From an uncultured Clostridia bacterium (lineage in GTDB: Bacteria > Bacillota > Clostridia > Peptostreptococcales > Anaerovoracaceae): DNA of 64,000 nt. Location: assembly GCA_947302715.1 (NCBI GenBank), contig CAMYVY010000001.1, positions 143,251 to 207,250 on the forward strand, in the 5' to 3' direction. Made by a program: the position numbers and the translations under genes. Each line of letters begins with the position of its first letter. Positions within the stretch are counted from its first letter, which is position 1. This document shows positions 36,001 to 45,000 of the stretch, in pieces. The notes beneath the pieces were generated by a model, which worked only from the letters and a program-made list of their open reading frames with translations, was not told where the DNA came from and ran no database searches.

Positions 36001-39000
36001 GCTCTGTGGAAACCGGCGCTGCAGGCATATTTGGCTCTGCGTTGCCCGCTCCATCCTGCTTCAAGGCACTGTCGCTGATCCGCTTAACGATATTTGTGCC
36101 ATCGTATTTATAGCCGTCAGCAACCTCTTCTGTCTCTGTGTTTTTAAGATCGCCGGCTTTGTATGTGGTGGAGTCTACGGTCGTTTCGCTCTCATAATAT
36201 GTGCCGATACCAATCGGTTCCAATGTGAACGTGTAACGATCCACTTCTTCATTATCGGCATCTTTATCAAGCCAATCTCGTCCCATTAACTGTTTGACGG
36301 CAGCGATGTTCACCGTATTGGTTGCCGCAAGCTTATTCTTGATCGTGATGACATGGTCACGCGCGTTATGAATACCCGTCCAGTCATCTACCCATTGATT
36401 CGCAACATCTGTCTTATACTGGGTCGTGTATGCTTCAGAGCCCGTTGCCTCGCGGACACGGTAAATGTACTGCCAGGTCTTACCGTTCTCATCCACTACG
36501 TGGAGCGGAAGATCTTCAAAGGTGTAACTCGGCGCATCCTCCCTGAGCGTCCACTGCGCTTCAGCAAATTGGGCAGGCGTAACAGTGCCGTCAGCTATCG
36601 CCCTTGCGGCATCTTTCTGCGTGTACTCAACCCCGTTAATGGTTGCCTTATAGTAGTCGCCTCTGTCAAAAGTGTGCGTCTCGACAGGCTCCCACTCGTC
36701 GATATTCGAGGGAAGCTCGCCCGGGTTTTCAAGGTCTTCCACCTTATATCTGTTCAGGCGCACAACAGCATTGTCTGCAGGCTCTACAGGAACTTCCTGT
36801 CCGTTTTCATCCGTGCTTACCCAGATCTTCTTTACGACGATATCAGAGACCTTTTCATTCTCAAAGTAAGCAGCATTGGCATATGCGTACCCGGAATCTG
36901 CTGCAGTCTTTCCTGCCTCGGCAATCTCTCCGGTCTCGGTATTGATGAGCACTTTCGTTGCCGGTGCCGGTATCTTGCAGGCGGCATCGAGCCAGTACGT
37001 CTCTTCGATCTTCAGCGTTCCGTCCAGATTGTCTTCTGCAACCACCCTCAGATAGACACGTTTGCCGTCAAAGAGCAGATCATCGCCCTCTGCTGAGGAG
37101 TTGTCTTTGTTTTCAATCAGCTCATAGAGGAACGTTCCTTTGGCCTTTCCTCCGGAGCCGATTGAAAGGTCGGACAGCTTGATCCAGGTGGCTTTTTCGG
37201 TACGGACAGCCTTGGTCGCGCCCGAAGATGCCGTACTCGGGTCATAATCCGTGCCGCCATCCGCCTCTACATAGACGCCGCCTGCAGCAGCATCAACCGT
37301 CGCTGCGGCGGAATCGATCGTCGGCTCCGTAATGGCAGGATCATCACGCTCGGGTCGCAGAACAGACCCGGAAAGATTGATCACATCGAAGCTGAAGCTA
37401 TCGCTTCCTGCATAGTCACGTCCATTGATATTTTTGATAATGTAGGCATGGACATACGCGGCCGCATCGTAGGTATTCGTGTAGACCGGCACCGCGCTCT
37501 GTTCAGAACTGCCGTCCCAATAGATTCCGGTGTTCAATTTACCACCGTCATTGATGACGACCACCTTTAGCGTATGAATCTTTGCGACAAAACTATCGTC
37601 TGTGGATGTAGCATCCTCCACATAGGTGATACCCTTATCGTCAGTCTTTGACGTAAGCTTATGGCCATCCGCATCAGCAACTTCATAGACAATGTAGTTG
37701 TACTCGATGGTCTGTCCCATCTGAACATCGTCAGTAGTGTATTCGATCGGTGTGAAGGTTACAGCCCGGCCGAGCGCGCCTACCTCTGTATTGGTCTCAA
37801 CCGCACTGGCAACATCCCTGACGGTTTCCGTACCTTCGTGAAGGATGCGCGGAATCGGCACGTCATCCTTTGCGATCGTCTCACCGGAGACCGTGTTTTT
37901 ACCGTCCACAGCCTCGATCCGGAAGAAGAATTCATCGTCATCCTGCCACTCGCGGCCCTGAAGTTCCTTGACAACATTGATGTTGGCAAACCCGTTGTCT
38001 TTGTGAACATTGGTATTGGTGACCGTGTAGTTGTCCGTCTGATCTGCTTCGAAGCGCTCACGCACAGTGGTCTCGAGAACGCGGTACAGATACTTATTGC
38101 CATTTTCATCGTACTTCGGCAAGCCTTCAAACACATGTGTTTCATCGTCACCTGTGCTTGAATTCGCAAAGTGATCGGACACGAAGGTGTGGATCGCACG
38201 GGGAACCTCTTTCCAGCCCTCTATAAGCGTCGTCCCGTCAGAAGCATACGGACTCCATGTCTTTACTTTCTTCGGGTTTTCTGCCGTACTGGTAACACTG
38301 TCCACTTTCTTGATGGCACTGTCCACGAGATCAGCTTCCGGTGTGGCTGTGCGGAACAGCTGCAGCGTTACGTTCGCATTGGCGCCGTCCACCCAGATCT
38401 TTTTGACCGTGATGTTCAATGTCTCCACATTGGTGACGGTCACGGTTGCAGTCTCTTTTACATCGGAAGCATTCACAACAGCATTATTGCCGCTGTACTG
38501 GCTATCGTCCTTTTTCGTATATGCTGTGCTGTAGATCGGTGCAGCATAGCCCTGGATCTGCGTCTCGCGCACGGAATAAGTAATCTTCTTTCCGTTTTCG
38601 TAGACAGGAAGATCCAACCAGGTCTGAACCGTTGCATTGTCTTGTGTATCTGCTGTAATGGCCGGTACCTGGTCCACGATTGTAGTGGCGGTACTTCCCT
38701 CTACCTGTTTTTCCAGGGTCAATGTAGCATTTCCGCGCCGGCTCGGATCTGAATCGTCCCAATCCTTCATAACACTGATGTCAATGGTTTCAGGTGTATG
38801 GGTATTGGTGACGGTAACCCGGTTTGACGCAGCATCTTTCACCAGGGTGATGGGTTGCGTATAGCTGTAGGTATCCGTGTATCCATCCGGTGCGCCGCCA
38901 TCCCTTGGATCCATCATTTCCAGTACGGTATATTTTACGGGCTTGCCGTCCCGATACATCGGAAGGTTATCAAATGTGACCGTTCCGGCAACATTGTCAT

Positions 39001-42000
39001 CGATCATGACCTTGCTGATACCGGTCATTGTCTTATCTTTACTATCTGTATATCCTGTACCGTCAGTTTTCGGGAATACCGCACCGTTGGCAATCAGTTC
39101 AAACGGGATCTCTTCAACACGCAGTCCGTCCTGGTTGTTGTTATCGTGCCAGATCTTATTCACTGTAAGGGAAGTAGTATCCGGCTCGTTTGTAACCGTG
39201 AGCAGCTGTTTGTCATCGTCCCAGGTACCGGTAGAGTCATCGCCCACAAAGAGCTTATAGAGCCACTCCCAGAAACTGTCAGAATCCTTATAGCTGATCT
39301 TTGAAAGTGTCTTATCTACTTCCACCGTATACGTATCTGAGGATGCAATATAACCGTCAGGCGCTGAAGTCTCCTTTATCTTATAAATACCCGGTTCATT
39401 GAATGTGAAGGTTGCAAGACCGGCGCCATCTGTGGTGCTTTCCCTCACATCGACCTGGCCGTTTTGTCCGGCCGTAGCAAGGGTGGTGCCGTCTTCCAGA
39501 TACACAGTAAAGGTGCCGCCGGCAAGGCCTGTGCCGGAGTTTGTTTTAGCATCCACTTTCTTTATGCTGATGGATACCGGCGTATAATCTGTTCCTACGA
39601 GAGGCGTATTGGTGACCGTGAGGGCTCCTTCGCTGCTCTTTGTGAAGCCGTCCGGTGTGTCTTCGGTCGCAGTATAGGTGATTTCTGTGCCGTTGTAGTA
39701 TTTCTGAAGACCAGTGATCGTCTTGGTCCATGTGGCAGTGGTGCCATTGGTCTCGCCGGTCAGCGTATCGGTCGTGCTACTCTTTGTGCCATTATCGAAT
39801 ACATTTACGGCGCTGCTTCCCGCCTTGGCCTCAATAGTGAAAGTCAGTACCGGGCGGGTATATGTGTTTCCGTCTGTCGGTTCTGCAGCAATGATATCAG
39901 CGTCGTTCCATGTCTTGACGATGGTGATCTGAGTAGTATCGGTCTCGCGGAAGTTCGTGAGCTCGAGCTCGGTCGTCTGATTGGCGTTGAGCTCACCCGA
40001 CTTAGTGTCGTAGTTGACACTATATTTATTAGTAGAACCAGCGGCATCTACCTTGGTGTTGACCGTATCGATATTCTCAGACACGGTGTATGTGATCTTC
40101 TTTCCGCCTGAGTAGACCGGAAGGTCCGCCTTGGTGGCTTCCCAGGAATCGCCGCTGCCGCTGAGGGTGAGGTCGAATGTGCTCACCTGAACGGGGTCTG
40201 CTCCAGCCTCTGCTGCAGGCACCGTGCCCACTACCGTCACGGTAAGGTCGCCCGGACGGAAGCCGTCCTGGTTGCTCTTATCATCCCAGTTTTTGATAAC
40301 CTTAATTGACGCCTTTTCTGGCGTATGAGTGTTAGTCACTGTGATGGTACCGGTGTCGCCGGAGGTTGCATTGAGGCCTGTTGCTTCGCCGTCGCCGCTC
40401 TTGGCGTACTCGGCAGCCTTGTCGCCAGAGAGCGTCTCGACTACGTAGTACTTGATGCGAGTGCCGTTCTCATAGACCGGCAGGTTCTCCCAGCTTGCGG
40501 TCCAGTCGTCTGCTGTGGTGGCAGTCTTTGTATCAGCACCGATAACCGGCGTGCCGTCGGCATCGCCGACCTTCTTGTAGAGGGCCATGGTGCCAGTCAC
40601 GCTGCTGCGGAAACCATCCTGGTCGTTCTCATCAGCCCATATCTTGGCCACGGAGACCTTGGTGGTCTCAGGTACATGCTTGTTGGTAATGGTGAAGGTT
40701 GCGGTGTTCTCGCCTTCAGCCTGGCTGATGGCATCGCCCTTTATTGTCTGACTTGCGCTCGTCTGGGCTGAGCTTGTCTTGTCTTTATAGGCAAGCTCAT
40801 ACGTGGTGGTGTACTCCGGCATCGAGGACTCCTCGATACGGTAGGTGATGGGCTGGCCGTTGTCGTAGGCATCGAGACCAGTCCAGGTCTGGATCGTCGC
40901 TCCGCTCTCGGTCGTAGAGGTGACAGAGCCGACCGTGCGGTTCGGGATATCATTGGCATAGAGCGTCACCGCCGTGGCAGCCGCGCGCTTGCCGTCCTGG
41001 TTGTTGTTGTCGTCCCATTCCTTCACGGCCGCAATATTGATCTTCTCGACCTCATGCGTGTTCTTGACCGTGATGCGGTTATTGTTGGCATTTGTCTCGA
41101 GAGTGATGTTGTTCTTGTCATAGCTCTCGGTGTAGCCCGTAGGCACAGTCTTCTCGGTCACGGTGTAGGCGACCTTCTCGCCATCCCTATATATAGGAAG
41201 GTTGTCGAAAGTGACCTCGCCGGCATCGCGGTTATCGATCATGGCAAGGTCGATGCCGCTCATGGTCTTCTGCGTGGTGAGAGACGTGTTGTTGTTGAAC
41301 ACGGCTGCACTGGCCGTGAGCGTGAAGTCCAGAGAAGCCACACGCTTGCCGTCCTGGTTGGTCTGGTCGGCCCACTGCTTGGCCACGGTAAGGGACGTGG
41401 TCTCAGGCGTGTTGGGCACGGTCAGGATCTGGTTATCCGAATCCCAGCCAGAAGGCGTGACGTTTCCAAAGAGGAGCTCGTAGATCCAGTTCCAGAAGGT
41501 GCTTGGTGTCTTGCTGGAATCGGTCTTGATCTCGATCTTGTCGAGCTTCTCGTTGACCACGACAGTGTAATCCGTGGTCGAAAGCTGATAGCCCGTAGGT
41601 GCCGCCGACTCGCGGATGATGTATGTGCCTGGCTGCAGGAACTTGACATCGGCAAGGCCATTCTCACCGATGGTCACTGTATTGGCTTCGACCATATCGG
41701 TGGTCGCAAGAACGTATCCGTTCTCCTGGTAGATCTTGAACTCGCCGCCCTTGAGCACGTTGCCGGTATTGACGTCGGTCTTCTTGATCTGGAGCGAGTT
41801 GGGGGTGTATTCCTTCCCCTCGTTGGGCGTGTTGGTGACCTCGATGCTCCAGGTGTTGTTGGCGGTGTTCCTACGCATGCCCTGGGTGACGGTCATGGTG
41901 TAGTCGGCAGGAGTGTTCTCGGTTACGTCGTAGGTGATAATCTCGCCCGCGCTGTAGAGGGGCAGGCCCTCGACGGTGGTGGTCCACTGGGCGTCGTCCG

Positions 42001-45000
42001 TCTTGTCAGAAGGCGTGATGGTCGCGCTGGTCTTGCCATCGGGCAGGGTGACGGCAGTGCCATCCACCAAGCCAGAGATGGTGAAACTCAGAGAGTCAGG
42101 ACGCTTGTATTGGTTGTCAACATTTGCGCCAGGATTGTCGTACTTGTCGTCTGCCCACTTCTTGTTGATGGTGATCTTGGTCTCTGCAGGCTTGTGGTAG
42201 TTCTTGACATCGATGGACTTACCTGCGGTCGTATCTCCCGTAGCGTCGGAGGAATCCAGCAGGTCCACGCCGGCGCCCTCGGCTGCATATTCGGTGCCGC
42301 TGCCCGCATCGTACGTCGTTGTGTAGTTGTTGATTGCAGTTTCGCTCACGCGGTACTTGACGGGGTTGCCGTCCTCATAGGCCGGAAGGTCCGAGAAGGT
42401 GCCCACCGAAGTGCGTGCAGCCGTATAGGTTGTATCAACGTCGGCAGTCTGGCCGGCAACGTTGGTCCACGTGGCGCCGCCATCGACACTCTTCTGGAGC
42501 TGCACGAAGGTCGTACGACGCGCGCCATCCTGGTTGTTGTTGTCTGCCCAGGTCTTGGTGACCTCAAGGCTGCTCGTCTTTGGCGTGTTGGAGATGGTGC
42601 CCGTGCGTGTGGCCGCATCGTAGCTAAAGGTGGTGTTGGAGCCAAAGACTAGGTTGTAGAGCCAGGTCCACACATCATTGGCCTGGTTGAGGGTGATGGA
42701 GGTGAGCTGCTCGTTCACCTCGATGGTGTAGGTGCTGTTGTCTTTCTCATAGCCAGTAGGTGCCGTGGTCTCGCTCAGGGTGTAGGTCCCGGCCTTGGTA
42801 AAGGTGAACTCGGCGATGCCGTTTGCACCTGTGGTGACCACGAGGTCATCAAAGCTGCTTCCGTCCGTGGGCGTTCCGCTCACGGTAAAGGTGGCGCCTT
42901 CGATGCCTGTGCCCGTGTTGGTGTTGGCATCGACCTTCTTGACCTTGAGCGTGATGCTCTCGTGCTTCTCTTCCTTCTTTGGCGTGTTGGTGGCGCCGCC
43001 GCTCATGATGGCGTTGTTCTCCTCGGAGGTGCTGAGGTCAACAGCTCCGTTGTCCGCCTTTTCAAATCCGTCCGGCTCTGTTTCTTCAGCCGTGTAGGTG
43101 ATTACCTGGTTGCCATAGTAAATGGGCAGGTCGGTGAAGGTCGCGCTCCACTTGTAGTTATCGCCGATGACTGCATTGGCAGCCGTGAGCTCATACTCCT
43201 TCTTGAACACCTCGGCGCTACCCGCCGTTCCGGTAACTGTGATCTTCACGTTTGGACGGGTGTAGCCCTTGTTGATGGTATCGGCGGTGAAGTACTCGGC
43301 GTCGTTCCAGGTCTTGGTGAGGGTGATGTTCTTCTTTTTTTCTGTATTGATGATCGTACCGGCGTTTGCTACCTGCTCGTCCGTCACGACGCCGTTCGAA
43401 CCCTGGGTGATGGTGTAGGCGTTCGGAACTGTTGTTTCTTTTGCATAGTAGGTGCGTTCATTTCCAGCTGAATCGTATTTTGGTACGCCCTTCCAGGTGA
43501 CAGTAAAAGTGCCGTCACCGTTATCGGTCACTTCGGGAGTCGGAGCATTTTGCGCAGCCTGCTCGCAGGCTGCATCCGTATAGAGCGTGAAGGAGCCTGT
43601 CATAGCAGATGCATCAAGACGGTTGTTATTCTTATTATTCTCGTCAACCCATTGCTTTTTAATAGATACGTCTTTCTCAAGTGTATTTGTGATTGTGGAA
43701 CCGTTAGTCACCTTGCCTGTGGGACTCAAGGTGTAATCCGCCGGCTCCGTACCTTCTTCGGCTTGATAGTCTGCTTCTTGCTTCTGGTAGTACTGAGGAA
43801 GACCTGCCCATTTTACGGTGAAGGTATCATCTCCGTTGTCTGTAACAGTCAGTTTAGAGGCAAAATCACTCGTCTTCTCTGACCAGTCCGGGACAGCGTT
43901 GCCGGCAGTCTTCCAGTACATCTTTAGGAGTGCTTTGAACTCGTCCGCTGTCGGACGCTTACGCGCGCTATTGCTTGCATCATTCCACGCCTTTGTGATG
44001 GTAAGATCTTCGGTTTTTAATGTATTCTTAATCTTGTATTCGTAATTTGCCGCATTGGGCTGAATAGGATCCGTTGGCGTTTCAAGTGTGTTGTTCTCTT
44101 CTGTGATGGTTTCCTGTTCTTTATCATAATACGTTTCAATAGAGTACGCTCCGATGTTCTCCTCATTTACACCGGAGTAGTCGATGATTGTATTGTTTGC
44201 ATCATATTTCGGAAGGAAATCAGTCTTCAGCGCGCTGCCGGATGCCGCGGCCGGAGCTTCTTTCACACCGGAGTCCAACCCGTTTGTATTTTTCGAGTAT
44301 GGTTTCCAGGTATAACTGTTGTTGTCATAGTAATACTGGTTGCTGGCATTATAACCGGTTGCTCCGGACACTGTCCCGGGAATGGTATTATTGTCTACAT
44401 CGGTAAAACCGCTCTCATCACCCCAGTCTACGCTGTAGGTATCCTGACTGATGTCAATCTTCTGCGCAGGCAAAATTGCAGGATCGAGATTAAACTTGAT
44501 ATCGCCACGGTTTTGGTATGCATTGCTTTCATCGATCCAGTCCTTGGTTGCTTTAACTTTAGCTTGAATCGGAGCCCACTTAACGTAGAGTTCCTTGTCC
44601 TCCAGGATGTTGTCGAAGGTATATGTATAGTAGACCTGACCACCTTCTACTACGCGGGTCGGCGTAACTGTGTCAGATGTCCTGCCGTTCTCCGTATAAC
44701 TGCCCGCGTAAACAATCTCCGGATAATACTCGTTGTTGTCCGGCTTCAGTTTTACAGTCATGGTCTTGCCACGAGGTACGCTATAAAGGCCCTGGCCCCT
44801 GTCATCAACGTTGCTTCCGCTGCCCGTGCTGGCATCAACGGTGCCGGTGTTTTTATTGATCCAGACGGTACCTCCTGGCGACGAGGATATGTCCAGCTTG
44901 AAAGCCGGCCTGTTTTCCATGAGGTTGGAGTCTACAGCTTGGGCTTTGGTTGTAGCTGTTGGATTCCATCCGGCGCCGCCGCGGTATGTCATCGTAACAC

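Noticed and set aside
41054..42652. 532-codon plus-strand frame rich in Val, Gly, Arg
   Set aside because: Antisense shadow created by the GC-rich block of the giant gene; high GC removes stop codons on both strands.
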